Of a stretch of 64,000 bases of DNA, positions 1 through 11,048 are shown one piece after another. This DNA is from Schistocerca nitens (lineage: Eukaryota > Arthropoda > Insecta > Orthoptera > Acrididae): positions 344,057,150 through 344,121,149 of the forward strand of contig NC_064619.1 of assembly GCF_023898315.1 (NCBI RefSeq), given 5' to 3'. How positions within the stretch are numbered: the first letter of the stretch is position 1; every line of letters begins with the position of its first letter. A program made the translations under genes and the position numbers. A model generated the notes under the pieces. That model was given only the letters and a program-made list of their open reading frames with translations. It made no database searches and was not told where the DNA came from.

Positions 1-2925
1 AACGCCTCTTTCCGCTGCTGACAAGCAAAGTTTGGGTGTCTAGGAATACATAACTTTATTTATGAAATGCCACATTTGCATACCTCTTGAGTATGACACA
101 GCATACCAATTAAACACAGACCCAATCATAATCTAAATGAGTAGTATTTTACTAATTCGTGACGATAGAGGCACGCTTGTGTGCAGATACTCAGTTATAT
201 TAAAACAGACTTTTGTCGTAAGGTTATCGTGGGTAGTTTTATTTCATTTCTTATAATACAGCTCATAATTTTCGTAATGTTCCCTTTAGTGTTGTTAAAA
301 CAACAGTAAATTAATCATCAACGATATATTCGAATTCTCTGATGTTACCTATAACAGTCTGACAATGCACATGCTTTTTCCAGAATGTTCAGATGCAGTT
401 TATTGATTACATGCATGTAGAAAACTTGTTCTAAGTTAAAGCTGTGAAACAAGGTTTGAAGAAGAATACAATGCCACTACCAGACGACAGCTAATGTAGA
501 AAATACTTTTCCAACGTATTTTGGCACTATGCGCTCTCCCCAAACATAATACAAAAGTTTCGATATGCATCTGCTGCCTGGTTGTCTATTAAATCTGAAA
601 AGAAGAAAATGTCTCTGAAGCTAGGCCTTTTTCCACATGCGACTATTTTGGGTTGAGAAGTGAAGGGAGTTATGTTACAAGTTCCATTATGTTGATAACT
701 TCTGAAGACAGAATTGCTTTTTAAAAAATGTAGCAATGAATGTACTGGAACTCGCGAAATCTTATCTACACGCCACGACACTTACCATTACGCTACTAGC
801 TGGCACATAGCTAGTACAGCTCCAGAACTCAAAAAAATTCCTCCAGAACTTCTGCATTCCACAGCGCTGTGAGATATTGCATATGGCCGGTCTATACTTA
901 TGAGAGACAAACAGTTATACCTTTTCTTTTGCGCTGCAAGACGCTTTCAACAAACAGATAGTGCAATAAAGTAGCTCAAGTGGAAAGGAACACCTCCTAT
1001 TTAAATTTCTGTATCCTACACTGTTGGCAGTTCTGTGTAGGTGGCAGTTACGTGATTTTATTTCGGTGATTACAATATAGACTCGAGTGTATGCACAGGG
1101 TATCCGAGGCAGCAAGTTCATGGTGATCTGGTCAACCAAGTAAATGAATTTACTGAACATGCTGCAAATTGCTATAGGGAGCCTGTGTGTCAGAATTCTC
1201 AACCAGTGTGACGCAAAGGCGTTACGATAGAAAAATGAGCGACAGAGAAGAGGGTTTGGTGGTCTGTTGGACTAATGATAGGTTGATATATCTATGGTCT
1301 GGGTTCAATTCCAGCTTCTGTCAATAATTTTAGATAGGGAGAGACAGATTCCATTCTCTTCTGGCTACACCAAGAGAAGAAGATATAATGGCATTGTGGT
1401 CTGAAATTCACATCAAAAATGATATTCTTTCTCTACCAAGTAGACGTTGGGTTGAACCAAAATAAAGTCTGGAGTGGCGACACGTAGTAACTCAATCACC
1501 AGTAATCTTTCTTATAGTAGTTATTTATTTCTAATGACGGAACAAACGCTATGTAGGCTCACAGGACATTTATTCCATCTTTTATCTGAGCTTCTGTATG
1601 TCGAAAAACTGGTTCTGAACTGGGAATGCAACTCAGACCGCCCTTAACGCGGAATTTGATCCCTTCGTGACAATACGTCTCGGCTACAATTTGTTGTTTG
1701 CTCAAAACTGCAGATTCATCAACATCTCCACATATTGCTCGTGAATGGGTTCGAATCCTGGCCCGGCACTTAAGTTTTCATTTGCTAGATCACTGTAAGT
1801 TCAAGGATGTTATTCCGAGCTGCTGGTGGCGAAAAATTCGGTATCTGACGTCTCTTTGTGTGTAGTCAACAACGATATGTGTGGGATTCGATTACCAGTC
1901 AGCAGTGAACTATCCGTCATATTATTTCTGGTTTAAACATGCTCATATATCGCTGCTGGTGTAACAAACCCATATATAACGTTTGTTTTCTCTAGAATAT
2001 AACAGCGATAAGTGCCGTGTTGGATTCCTGGGAAGGATAAATTAATGTTTATTTTCGTCATTTGAGTTAAAACATCTTGCCACTGCCGAGAAAATCCGAT
2101 ATGTCACAGTTGTTTGTGCTTCGATAACAATCCGATTAGGTTCTGGGTTCGAATACCACTCCAACACAAAGCTTTACCTCACGGCATTTCAAGTAAGTTA
2201 CTTGTGAAGAAGCAATAGTTAACATCTCTCCTAGTTCGTTAACAGGGACAATAGATGCTGGGTAGGAATTCGCGTCCGTTAAAAATGTTTACGTTATGTA
2301 ATTTAATGTTGATATTTCCTAACCGATACTGTCTAAAATCGAGGTATATCACTCTCTGTATGCCTAGTCAGGAATGACTGTTAGTTTCCGTCAGTCACGA
2401 AGTCTTTGCTTAGTCTGCATGACCTGGGTTTGAATCCATATGCAGAACGAGACTGTGCGTCATGTCATTTGAAGTTCATACATTTTCTCAACTAGCAGCT
2501 CGTGAAACACTTAAAATTTTAATGTCATTTTGTGTTAAATAATAAGTACGGTATGTTAATTTGAAGGGAAAATCATGAATACGACGAATTTACTATGTGC
2601 ATTAACTATCTGGCGTAATAATGAGAGTGGTAACATTTCAGGTGTCATTTATTGTAATAAATGTGAGCTTACAAGCGTTAAGGACAGTCTCATCTGTGAT
2701 AAGGTGTTCCCTGATATTTGTAGTATCATGGTATTACTTTACATCTAGAGTTATTACGATACAGAACAGTGTTTTCTAGTGGTGATTTGTTGGAACCATT
2801 TTCAATAGTCAAACGAGTGTGCCGAGGAGCGATTAGTGGACCTGCTAGACAGCTGCTTTATGAGGGTTGTATGCGAATCAGGTGAAATGCAATTCAGGTC
2901 GTTCGGATACTTATTAGCACGACTG
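1..2925 (-). mobile_element. Outer part of the right arm of a second foldback copy (cut by window edge)
   Basis: Identical by eye to 46,302-49,226, ending in CGACTG at 2,925 followed by TA at 2,926-2,927. The rest of the element would lie upstream of the window if the 46.3-kb unit is tandem. Contains short open frames on the minus strand (527-781 and 915-1,202) that are reproduced exactly in the other copy but have no recognisable domain. I do not call them genes. Confidence 0.85.
1300..2440 (+). repeat. Degenerate tandem array of about 116-166-bp units, each with a B-box-like motif
   Basis: Motifs resembling the tRNA T-loop/B box (GGTTCGAATCC) recur at about 1,747, 1,883, 2,023, 2,146, 2,262 and 2,428, with a weaker one at 1,301. 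Spacing is 116-166 bp. Between them other motifs recur, for example a GCTGCTGGTG-like block (1,830, 1,952) and a CATTTNAAGT-like block (2,188, 2,467). On this arm the boxes point toward the element tip. Confidence 0.6.
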
Positions 2926-2927
2926 TA

Positions 2928-4004
2928 CTTCTAGGCCTGCCTCTCTTCCTTGTTCCTTGGGGATTCCATTTAAAAGCCTTCTTTCCGCCTGCTCCATCCG
3001 CCTTTCTCAATGTGTGCCCCAACTATCTCCACTTTCTCCCAATGTTCTTACGTTCCAAAATTCAATACGAGTTTTCATTTTCAGGTCAAAAGTCATATCG
3101 TGAGCACCATCTGGCTACTTCTCCTGTTAGTTTCTGTGACTTACATTTTTTTGGTGGTTCAGGTTATCAGCCCACAGACCCCGAGTGTCCTGCTGGGGCT
3201 GCCACCTCATTTACTTAACACCTGCCAAGCTTTTATTCAGGGCCTTACCACTTAGATAGCGTGTCTTCACCTCGTCTTCAGAACGCTATCTACTCCTCCG
3301 TGGGTGAGGCCTGTGTGCTTGACTGTTGTCCTGGTTACCAAGGATCTTCAGCAGCGCTCGTTATGGGACTGCGTCTGCCGGCACACAGTCACAGAGAAAA
3401 ATAGGAAGGGAGAGGATACTAGACAGGATGTAGTGAGACAAACTTTGTCTGGATCTTCTACAGAGCCCTGACTGGCTTGGGAAACACTACTTGGAGATAC
3501 ACTACCGCCGGTGTAGCCCTCCGCCTACACTGGAACACACAAACCCCGTCGCCCACACGGACAGTGTTTCGTTAAGGCGGTGTCTCCTGAGGGGGAGTTT
3601 CTGAAGTATAGGCCCAGATATTTCGAAAATTTGAACTCACTGTCGGCTGAAGAGAGCGATTAGACACTGACTCAGAAATACTACTTCTATCTGATTCACT
3701 GTCACTAAAAAATGGTTCTCCTCCTTCCCCTCTCACCTACTTACCTCCTCTTTGGCCACGTTTATGTTCGAAAAGTCGTAAATGTGTTGTACGGGTGTCG
3801 TTACAAGACAAGATCAGAAAAATATTTGTTTAAATGACGGAAAGGTTACTGACAATGGTAACAAGTAGTTTGGCTCTTTTCTACAAAGTTGAAAGTCAAT
3901 ATTTTGTCTTTAACATCGATGTAACGATGTTACAAAGGCATCAGTATCGATATTGAAACATACCTGTTGTTTTATATCGATGATCATCTAACATCGCTAA
4001 TCTG
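2928..4004. other. Unassigned sequence right of the foldback tip
   Basis: About 1.1 kb with no domain I can name. It is moderately GC-rich at 3,250-3,600. The pyrimidine-rich block at 2,928-3,010 resembles in composition the flank left of the element (38,380-38,449), consistent with one sequence split by the insertion. It may be a decayed untranslated LINE portion. The two overlapping open frames at 3,010-3,255 look coincidental. Confidence 0.4.
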
Positions 4005-4655
4005 CATCTACATCTATACTCTCTAAACCACTGTGAAGTGCATGATAGGGGGTGCTTAGAATTCTAATACATATTACAGTTTCTTCCTGTTTCAAATGCA
4101 TAAGAAGCTGGGGAAGAATGTCTTCTTAAATGCCTCGGTACGTGCTGTAATTAGTCCACTCTTCCCTTTGTGGTCCCTATGGGAGCGATACGTAGGGCGC
4201 TGAGGAATATCCGTAGATGCTTCACTTGAAACTGATTCTTTAAATTTTGTAAGGTGGCTTTTGTAGTTTAATTAGCGTCTATCTTCAAGATTCTATCAGT
4301 TCAGGATTTTAAGCAACCCGTCACGCTCCCCAGTTGGTCAAATAAATCTGCCAACATTGGTGCAACCCTTCTTTGCACACCTTCAGTACCATCTGTTAAT
4401 GCTCTTTGGTATTGGTAACACGCTAAGGAGCAGTATTCTGAGGTAGGACAAAGAATTGATTTTTAAGCAGACTCCATTTTAGAATGGCTCCATTTCCTAA
4501 TATCCTGCCAAATAACCTAAATCTGCCACCTGCATGACATACGACTGAACCTATGAGATCAGGCCATTTCTTATCTCTAACAAATGTTGCACCTATATGG
4601 ACGACATGGTAATAGGAACCCCGACAAAGAGAAGAAACTGAAATAGTTGAAAACA
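4005..4655 (-). mobile_element. LINE fragment D, antisense 3' end of a CR1/jockey-like non-LTR retrotransposon
   Basis: Read on the minus strand, this is the C-terminal end of a reverse transcriptase ORF followed by a short 3' end whose complement starts CATCTACATCTATAC at 4,009. Short homologous stretches can be followed in shifting frames (for example LKWSLLKNQF near 4,480 and the tract opposite TATGGGAGCGATACGTAGGG at 4,178-4,197), but stops and frameshifts are frequent. No catalytic part is present. It joins the plus-strand LINE C fragment at about 4,656. Confidence 0.65.
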
Positions 4656-4708
4656 CATATATCGCCAGATGGGGATGGAATTCAAATTCGGTTATACAAA
4701 GAGACTCA

Positions 4709-4914
4709 GCCGGCCGCTGGTGGCCGAGCGGTTCTGGCGCTACAGTCTGGAACCGCGCGACCGCTACGGTCGCAGGTTCGAATCCTGCCTCGGGCATGGA
4801 TGTGTGTGTTGTCCTTAGGTTAGTTAGGTTTAAGTAGTTCTAAGTTCTAGGGGACTGATGACCTCAGCAGTTGAGTCCCATAGTGCTCAGAGCCATTTGA
4901 ACCATTTTTGAACC
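4709..4914 (+). mobile_element. tRNA-derived SINE (family I), copy 1
   Basis: Has an A-box-like stretch (GTGGCCGAGCGGTTCTGGCG) and a B box (GGTTCGAATCC at 4,776), then the family tail with CTAGGGGACTGATGACCTCA and the 3' end GCCATTTGAACCATTTTTG. It is flanked by a perfect 13-bp direct repeat, ACAAAGAGACTCA, at 4,696-4,708 and 4,915-4,927, which marks the insertion exactly. Host sequence is LINE C. SINEs of this kind are Pol III transcribed and moved in trans by LINE machinery. Confidence 0.92.
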
Positions 4915-5321
4915 ACAAAGAGACTCAACGGCATTGGCCCCTTACTTAGATATTGCGAATCTCTCGCCCAGGGCAAAATCTCAGGAGACTGGCCAAAAGC
5001 GCAGGTGACTCCTGTGTACAGGCAGATCGGACACGCAAAATTACAAATCAATATCCTCAAAATCGGTTTGCTGCAGAATTCTTGAACATATCATCAGTTT
5101 GAACATAAACAGTGTTAACAAAGGTATGAGCGTATGGAATAGGTTCGCAGATGTGTTTAATAGAACCCATTATGTTGCCTCGACAGCGAGCGTTCATCGA
5201 GACAAGGGTATCGTCAGGAGTGTCCCGTGGAAGTGTGATATTTTCTTTATGTATCAATCACCTGGCGAATAAGGTTGTGTACTGGAAGCTGTCGTCGTTG
5301 AATGACTGTAGGATGATACAA

Positions 5322-5523
5322 AAAAATGGTTCAAATGGCTCTGAGCACTATGGGACTTAACATCTGAGGTCATCAGTCCCCTAGAACTTAGAACTACTTA
5401 AACATAACTAACCTAAGGACATCACACACATCCACGCCCGAGGCAGGATACGAAACTGCGACCGTAGCAGTCCCGCGGATCCAGACTGTAGCGCCTAGAA
5501 CCGCTCGGCCACTCTGGCCGGCT
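5322..5523 (-). mobile_element. tRNA-derived SINE (family I), copy 2
   Basis: Minus-strand copy of the same SINE. The plus strand starts with AAAATGGTTCAAATGGCTCTG and ends in CGGCCACTCTGGCCGGCT. Target-site duplication GATGATACAA at 5,312-5,321 and 5,524-5,533. The B-box complement is mutated (GGATACGAAACTG at 5,446), so internal promoter strength is doubtful. Inserted in LINE C copy 1. Confidence 0.92.
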
Positions 5524-6285
5524 GATGATACAAGATGACTTAGACAAAATGTATAGTTGATGCGATGAATGGCAGCTAGCTTTAAATGTAGAAAAATGTA
5601 AGTTAATATAGATGAATATGAAAAACAAACCTGTAATTTTCGAATAAAGCATTAGCAGCGTGCTGCTTGACGCAGTCACGTCGTTTAAATGTCTTGGCGT
5701 AACTTTGCAGAGCGATATGAGATTGAACGAACAAGTGAGGATTGTAGTAGAGAAGGGGAATGGTCGATTTCGGTTTATTGGGTGACTTTAAGAGAAGTGG
5801 GGTTCGTCCGTAAAGGAGACCGCATTCAGGGCATGGTGCGACCTGTCCTTGAGTACTGCTTTAGTGTTTGGTATTCACACCTGATCGGATTAAAGGAAGC
5901 CATGCAAGCACTTCAGAGGCAGGCTGCTAGTTTCGTTACCGGAGCGTTTGAACAGCACACGGGTGTTACGGAGTACTTCGGGGACTCAAATAAGAATCCC
6001 TGGAAGGAAAGCGACGATGTTTTCGAGAAATATCATTGAGAACGTTTAGAGAACTGTTATTTCCAGTTGACTGCAGAAACATTTTGCTTCCGCCAACGCA
6101 CATTTCGTGTAAGGACCACGAAAATACGAGAAATGAAGGCTCATACTGAGGCATACAGAGGGTTTTCCGTAAGAGCGTGCAAAAATTACCAGGACATAGT
6201 GGATGCTTCACTGAACAATTTGAGGCAGGGAACCTGGGGTCGAAGAAACCAGCTTAAGGAGATAATAGGAATAAAATGACTGTAC

Positions 6286-6840
6286 TGTGTACTTTTTTGT
6301 TTATTAAACAAATGTATTAAAAAAATGTATTTGTAGTGTATAAGAGCTATATCTATACTACTACACAAAAATTAGTCATTGTTTAATGTTGCTACCAAAA
6401 ATTTCGGATAGTTGCCGATTTACTTAAAATTTTTCATGGTACTCTTAAGGCCCTCTTTAAATGCTCCGACAGGAACTCAGATCTGTCTGCCCAAACTTTG
6501 TTTGCACAGACAAGTCGTTGCGTGTAAATTACTCATCGACGGGAGCTTTGGTTTCCGATGTTGGCCGGTGTCCGGCTTGTGCAAATTCTGGCATGATTTA
6601 AATTCTCGCAAACGGCAGACAGACAAATCTGAGCGTGTAAACGGTACCTCAGACCAGTCGCTCAGTCCTCTGTCGCTTTGGCGAGTGTCGTGTCATTGTT
6701 AGGTCGGTGTTGTAATAAACAGAAATTAATACGTGTGATGCGTCTAGAGATTATCAAGTTTCGCGGATTTACTCCGGAGAGTTTGTAACAGAATTTATAT
6801 AACTCTGCAGGCCTTATTATCTATGTGGAAAATTAAAAGC
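6286..6840. other. Unassigned interval between LINE C and LINE B
   Basis: AT-rich at first, then 6,470-6,700 is of ordinary composition. The 96-residue open frame at 6,412-6,702 shows no motif I recognise and is probably chance. Confidence 0.4.
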
Positions 6841-7316
6841 AAGGAGGATAGTGACAGAAACACAAAAAGTGCAGCGTATCAGGAAATGGTAAGTGCTATC
6901 AACAGGGAATGTCAAATTGATTCCATATTTTTAGATTTCCAGAAGGCTTTCGACACCGTTCCTCAGAAACGTCTTCTAACCAAACTGCGTGCCTACGGAG
7001 TATCGCTTCAGTTGTGCGACTGGATTCACGATTTCCTCTCAGAAAGGTCACAGTTTGTAGTAATAGACGGAAAGTCATCAAGAAAAACAGAAGTAATATC
7101 CGGTGTTCCCCAAGGATGTGTTATAGGCCCTCTATTGTTCCTGATCTATATTAACGACATAAGAGACAATCTGAGTAGCCGTCTTAGATTGTTCGCAGAT
7201 GATGCTCTCTTTTACCGTCTAGTAAAGTCATCAGATGATAAAAACGACTTGCAAAATGGTTTAGATAAGATATCTGTATGGTGCGAAAAGTGGCAATTGA
7301 CTCTGAATAAAGAAAA
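6823..7316 (+). pseudogene. LINE B reverse transcriptase fragment
   Basis: An open frame carrying the central RT motifs in order: FLDFQKAFDTV (motif A with its Asp), then SGVPQGCVIGPLLFLIYIND (motif B region), then LFADDA (the catalytic DD of motif C), then a WCEKWQLTLN block. Fingers and endonuclease domains upstream are missing. The frame runs into the SINE at 7,317 and stops inside it. The frame resumes after the SINE at about 7,525 but meets stops and shifts. The likely activity of the parent was target-primed reverse transcription in the nucleus; this copy is dead. Confidence 0.85.
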
Positions 7317-8218
7317 ATGGTTCAAATGGCTCTGAGCACTATGGGACTTAACTTCTGAGGTCATCAGTCCCCTAGAACTTAGAACTACTTAAACCTAACT
7401 AACCTAAGGACATCATACACATCCATGCCCGGGGCAGGATTCGAACCTGCTACCGTAGCGGTCGCGCGGTTCCAGACTGTAGCGCCTAGAACCGCTCGGC
7501 CACGCCGGCCGGCAATAAAGAAAAGTGTGAAGTTACTTACATGAGTACTAAAAGAAATCAGCTAAATTTCGATTACGTGATAAGTCACACATCTGAAGGC
7601 TATAAATTCAACTAAATACTTAGGGATTAAAATTACAATTAACCTAAATTGGAACGATCACACAGATAATACTGTGGGTAGAGCAAACCAAAGACTGCGA
7701 CTCTTTGTCAGAAGACTTAGAAGGTGCAGCAGGTCTACTAAAGAGACTGCTTACACCACACTTGTCCGCCATATTCTGGAGTATTGCTGTGCGGTGTGGT
7801 ATCCGCATCAGCTGGGACTGACGGGTGACATCGAGAAAGTACAAAGATGGGCAACTCGTTTGTTATATCGCGAAATAGTGGAGATAGTGTCACAGACATG
7901 ATACGTGAATTGGAGTGGCGATCATTAAAACAAAGGCGGTTTTCGTTGTGACGGGACCTTCTCATGAAATTTCAATCACCAGTTTTCTCCTCCGATTGCT
8001 AAAACATTCTGTTGCCACCCAGTTACATAGGGAGAAATCATATTCACGATAAAATAAGAGAATTCAGGGCTCGCACAGAAAAATTTAAGTGCTCTTTTTT
8101 TTCCCGCGTGCCGTTCGAGAGTGGAGCAGTAGAGAAACAGCTTGAAGGTGGTTCATTGAACACTCTGCCAGGCACTTTACTGTGAATAGCAGAGTAATCA
8201 CGTAGATGTGGAAGTAGA
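6841..8218 (+). mobile_element. LINE B: CR1/jockey-like non-LTR retrotransposon, 5'-truncated
   Basis: Begins inside the reverse transcriptase domain and runs through the thumb and C-terminal region (block ILEYCCAVWYPHQ at 7,776; KIREFRARTEKFKCSFF at 8,049) to a 3' end GTAGATGTGGAAGTAGATG at 8,202-8,220. It is split by a SINE (7,317-7,513) and abuts an antisense LINE A at 8,219. Clade assignment beyond the CR1/jockey group cannot be settled by eye. Confidence 0.8.
7317..7513 (-). mobile_element. tRNA-derived SINE (family I), copy 3
   Basis: Minus-strand SINE with intact B-box complement (GGATTCGAACC at 7,438) and an A-box region complement near 7,490. Target-site duplication AATAAAGAAAA at 7,306-7,316 and 7,514-7,524. 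It interrupts the LINE B reverse transcriptase right after the WQLTLN block, and removing it restores the host reading frame locally. Confidence 0.93.
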
Positions 8219-10281
8219 TGTTGTTGTTGTTGTCGTCTTCTGTCCCGAGACTGGTTTGATGCAGCTCTCCATGCTACTCTATCCTGTGCAAGCTTCTTCA
8301 TCTCCCAGTACCTACTGCAACCTACATCCTTCTGAATCTGCTTAGTGTATTCATCTCTTGGTCTCCCTCTACGATTTTTACCCTCCACGCTGCCCCACAA
8401 TGCTAAATTTGTGATCCCTTGATGCCTCAAAACATGTCCTACCAACCGATCCCTTCTTCTAGTCAAGTTGTGCCACAAACTTCTCTTCTCCCCAATCCTA
8501 TTCAATACCTCCTCATTAGTTACGTGATCTAGCCACCTTATCTTCAGCATTCTTCTGTAGCACCACATTTCGAAAGCTTCTATTCTCTTCTTGTCCAAAC
8601 TGGTTATCGTCCATGTTTCACTTCCATACATGGCTACACTCCATACAAATACTTTCAGAAACGACTTCCTGACACTTAAATCTATACTCAACGTTAACAA
8701 ATTTCTCTTCTTCAGAAACGATTTCCTTGCCATTGCCAGTCTACATTTTATATCCTCTCTACTTCGACCATCATCAGTTATTTTACTCCCTAAATAGCAA
8801 AACTCCTTTACTACTTTAAGTGTCTCATTTCATAATCTAATTCCCTCAGCATCACCCGATTTAATTTGACTACATTCCATTATCCTCGTTTTGTTTTTGT
8901 TGATGTTCATCTTATATCCTCCTTTCAAGACTCTGTCCATTCCATTCAACTGCTCTTCCAAGTCCTTTGCTGTCTCTGACAGAATTACAATGTCATCGGC
9001 GAACCTCAAAGTTTTTACTTCTTCTCCATGAATTTTAATACCTACTCCAAATTTTTCTTTTGTATTCTTTACTGCTTGCTCAATATACAGATTGAATAAC
9101 ATCGGGGAGAGGCTACAACCCTGTCTCACTCCTTTCCCAACCACTGCTTCCCTTTCATGCCCCTCGACTCTTATAAGTGCCATCTGGTTTCTGTACAAAT
9201 TGTAAATAGCCTTTCGCTCCCTGTATTTTACCCCTGCCACCTTCAGAATTTGAAAGAGAGTATTCCAATTAACATTGTCAAAAGCTTTCTCTAAGTCTAC
9301 AAATGCTAGAAACGTAGGTTTGCCTTTTCTTAATCTTTCTTCTAAGATAAGTCGTAAGGTTCGTATTGCCTCACGTGTTCCAACATTTCTACGGAATCCA
9401 AACTGATCTTCCCTGAGGTCCGCTTCTACCAGTTTTTCCATTCGTCTGTAAAGAATTCGCGTTAGTATTTTGCAGCCATGACTTATGAAACTGATAGTTC
9501 GGTAATTTTCACATCTGTCAACACCTGCTTTCTTTGGGATTGGAGTTATTATATTCTTCTTGAAGTCTGAGGGTATTTCACCTGTCTCATACATCTTGCT
9601 TACCAGATGGTAGAGTTTTGTCAGGACTGGCTCTCCCAAGGCCGTCAGAAGTTCTAATGGAATGTTGTCTACTCCCGGGGCCTTGTTTCGACTCGGGTCT
9701 TTCAGTGCTCTGTCAAACTCTTCACGCAGTATCTTATCTCCTATTTCGTTTTCATCTACATCCTCTTACATTTCCATAATATTGTCCTCAAGTACATCGC
9801 CCTTGTATAAACCCTCTATATACTCCTTCCACCTTTCTGCCTTCCCTTCTTTGCTTAGAACTGGGTTGCCATCTGAGCTCTTGATATTCATACAAGTGGT
9901 TCTCTTCTCTCCAAAGGTCTCTTTAATTTTCCTGTAGGCAGTATCTATCTTACCCCTAGTGAGACAAGCCTCTACATCCTTACATTTGTCCTCTAGCCAT
10001 CCCTGCATAGCCATTTTGCACTTCCAGTCAATCTCATTTTTGAGACGTTTGTATTCCTTTTTGCCTGCTTCATTTACTGCATTTTTATATTTTCTCCTTT
10101 CATCAATTAAATTCAATATTTCTTCTGTTACCCAAGGATTTATATTAGCCCTCGTCTTTTTACCTACTTCATCGTCTGCTGCCTTCACTACTTCATCCCT
10201 CAGAGCTACCCATTCTTCTTCTACTGTATTTCTTTCCCCCATTCCTGTCAATTCTTCCCTTATGCTCTCCCTGAAATGTAG
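8219..10281 (-). mobile_element. LINE A: RTE-like non-LTR retrotransposon, antisense, 5'-truncated
   Basis: About 2.06 kb on the minus strand, ending in a GTT/CAA microsatellite tail at 8,219-8,232 that is typical of RTE-type 3' ends. It contains the linker, the RT domain and the C-terminal region of an endonuclease-reverse transcriptase, and lacks the endonuclease. It inserted at the 3' end of LINE B. I place it in the RTE/endonuclease-RT group from the FADD-type core, the YGSETW block and the short repeat tail; the exact clade is inference. Confidence 0.85.
8221..10281 (-). pseudogene. LINE A endonuclease-reverse transcriptase ORF (RT and C-terminal part), two nonsense mutations
   Basis: One reading frame runs almost the whole length on the minus strand. 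The linker occupies 10,281-9,766. A stop (TAA at 9,766-9,768) interrupts it, and the same frame continues through the RT domain (about 9,720-8,830) with AFVDLEKAFDNVNW (motif A), GVRQGCSLSPMLFNLYIE (motif B) and LRFADDIVIL (motif C). A second stop (TGA at 8,830-8,832) precedes the C-terminal region with MYGSETWTITSLDKKRIEAF and RRMLKIRW. All catalytic Asp residues are present. With only two stops and no frameshift in about 2 kb, this is the least decayed LINE in the window. Confidence 0.85.
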
Positions 10282-10299
10282 GTAACAAAAATAAAGGAA

Positions 10300-10553
10300 G
10301 TAGAGCCAAATGTTAATCGTGATTTGTTCGCCAAGAAAATTAATAATGTGCGTAGCTCTTACAGGAGAAAATTAAAGAAAGTGTAGCAGACAAGTTGTTC
10401 AGGTGTAGGAAGTGAAGATGTATATACACCAACAGTGTGGAATATAAGCTTCTTTCTTTTCTGCCAGAGGCAGGCAAAGAAGATGGACATGCACCAACAT
10501 TGTGGTATTTCAGGCTTCTTTCATTTCTGCATGACCAGGAACTTTCTCGGCAA
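10300..10553 (+). pseudogene. MADF-like domain remnant with an internal duplication
   Basis: From 10,300 the frame reads VEPNVNRDLFAKKINNVRSS and then YRRKLKKV before a stop at 10,384. The following segment includes SEDVYTPTVWN. A second, frameshifted copy of that last block (APTLWYFRLL, then SFLHDQELSRQ) lies at about 10,491-10,553. This pattern resembles the N-terminal MADF (Myb/SANT-like) module common in insect transposon-linked and domesticated DNA-binding proteins. The about 75-bp duplicated segment with its frameshift makes it non-functional. Recognition is from memory of the family style, so the call is tentative. Confidence 0.5.
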
Positions 10554-10870
10554 TTAACATAGAGCTGTGACTCATCTGAACATACAGTAAGCTAAACAAT
10601 GTTGTAGATTTTATAAATAAACTCATTTTAATCAGTGTGACGTATTTGCATACATATGAACAGTTATACAGATAAGTTCAATAAAATGCACATCAGTACT
10701 TAGAGCACACCAAATTTCGGAGTAGTTGAATCAGTCTGTTGTGTTTTTGGCTGCGAAAAACTACAACATGAGGTTCCCTGATGATAACGGAGGCACTTTA
10801 TGGCATATTTCTCCGTGCTGTATCGTTTTATAAAATACGTTTTTGTTTCGTACCACAATTCACGTGCGTA
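10554..10870. other. AT-rich interval without recognisable features
   Basis: No open frame over 60 codons and no terminal repeat, SINE box or microsatellite that I could find. It may belong to the repeat that follows. Confidence 0.4.
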
Positions 10871-11048
10871 TTTTAGGTGTACAAGTAGGGTAACTTTGTA
10901 CCTCTATATCACGGAAACGTGAAATATATGAAGAACATTTTCAAGGTTGTTCGAGATCGGGATCTTAGGAATACATCTTAAATATTGCATCAGTTTGCTG
11001 TGCGTAGCTGTCTCAGAATTCGCGGTTGGGTTTTGGTAATAAAGAAAC
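10871..11048 (+). repeat. Degenerate direct repeat, unit 1 (about 178 bp)
   Basis: Shares ordered blocks with 11,195-11,373: AAGTAGGGTAACT, ATTTTCAAGNTGNT, TTTGCTGTG, GTAAT/AAATACAGAAAGAAAC. Similarity is roughly 70 percent by eye. The offset is about 324 bp, so it may be two units of a tandem repeat with a diverged spacer. Confidence 0.65.

Larger units (their letters stand above)
4656..6285 (+). mobile_element. LINE C, copy 1: decayed CR1/jockey-like retrotransposon with internal deletion
   Basis: Same family as 26,480-28,057. Compare AATCTCTCGCCCAGGGCAAA at 4,959 with the equivalent near 27,179, and GCGCAGGTGACTCCTGTGTA at 5,000 with 27,219. The RT core is mostly deleted between about 5,150 and 5,310. 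The thumb and C-terminal part follow at 5,534-6,279 (ILEYC-like motif at 5,854; an RQRTFRVRTT block near 6,092). Two SINEs with perfect target-site duplications are nested in it (4,709-4,914 and 5,322-5,523), so the LINE is older than both. There are many stops and frameshifts; it is not functional. Confidence 0.75.

Noticed and set aside
527..1202. Two minus-strand frames (84 and 95 residues) repeated exactly in the second unit
   Set aside because: Conservation between copies only reflects the recent duplication. The diverged left arm does not preserve both frames, and no motif is visible.
4423..4797. 124-residue minus-strand frame beginning MPEAGFEPATVAV
   Set aside because: Its start is the antisense of the SINE B-box region and the rest is decayed LINE. 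The same MPEAGFEPAT start appears at 24,220 for the same reason.
4700..4800. tRNA gene candidates at SINE heads (also 24,134, 34,509, 34,707, 37,469)
   Set aside because: They have A- and B-box-like motifs, but each is the 5' part of a SINE with a family-specific body and, mostly, target-site duplications. The folds would be imperfect.
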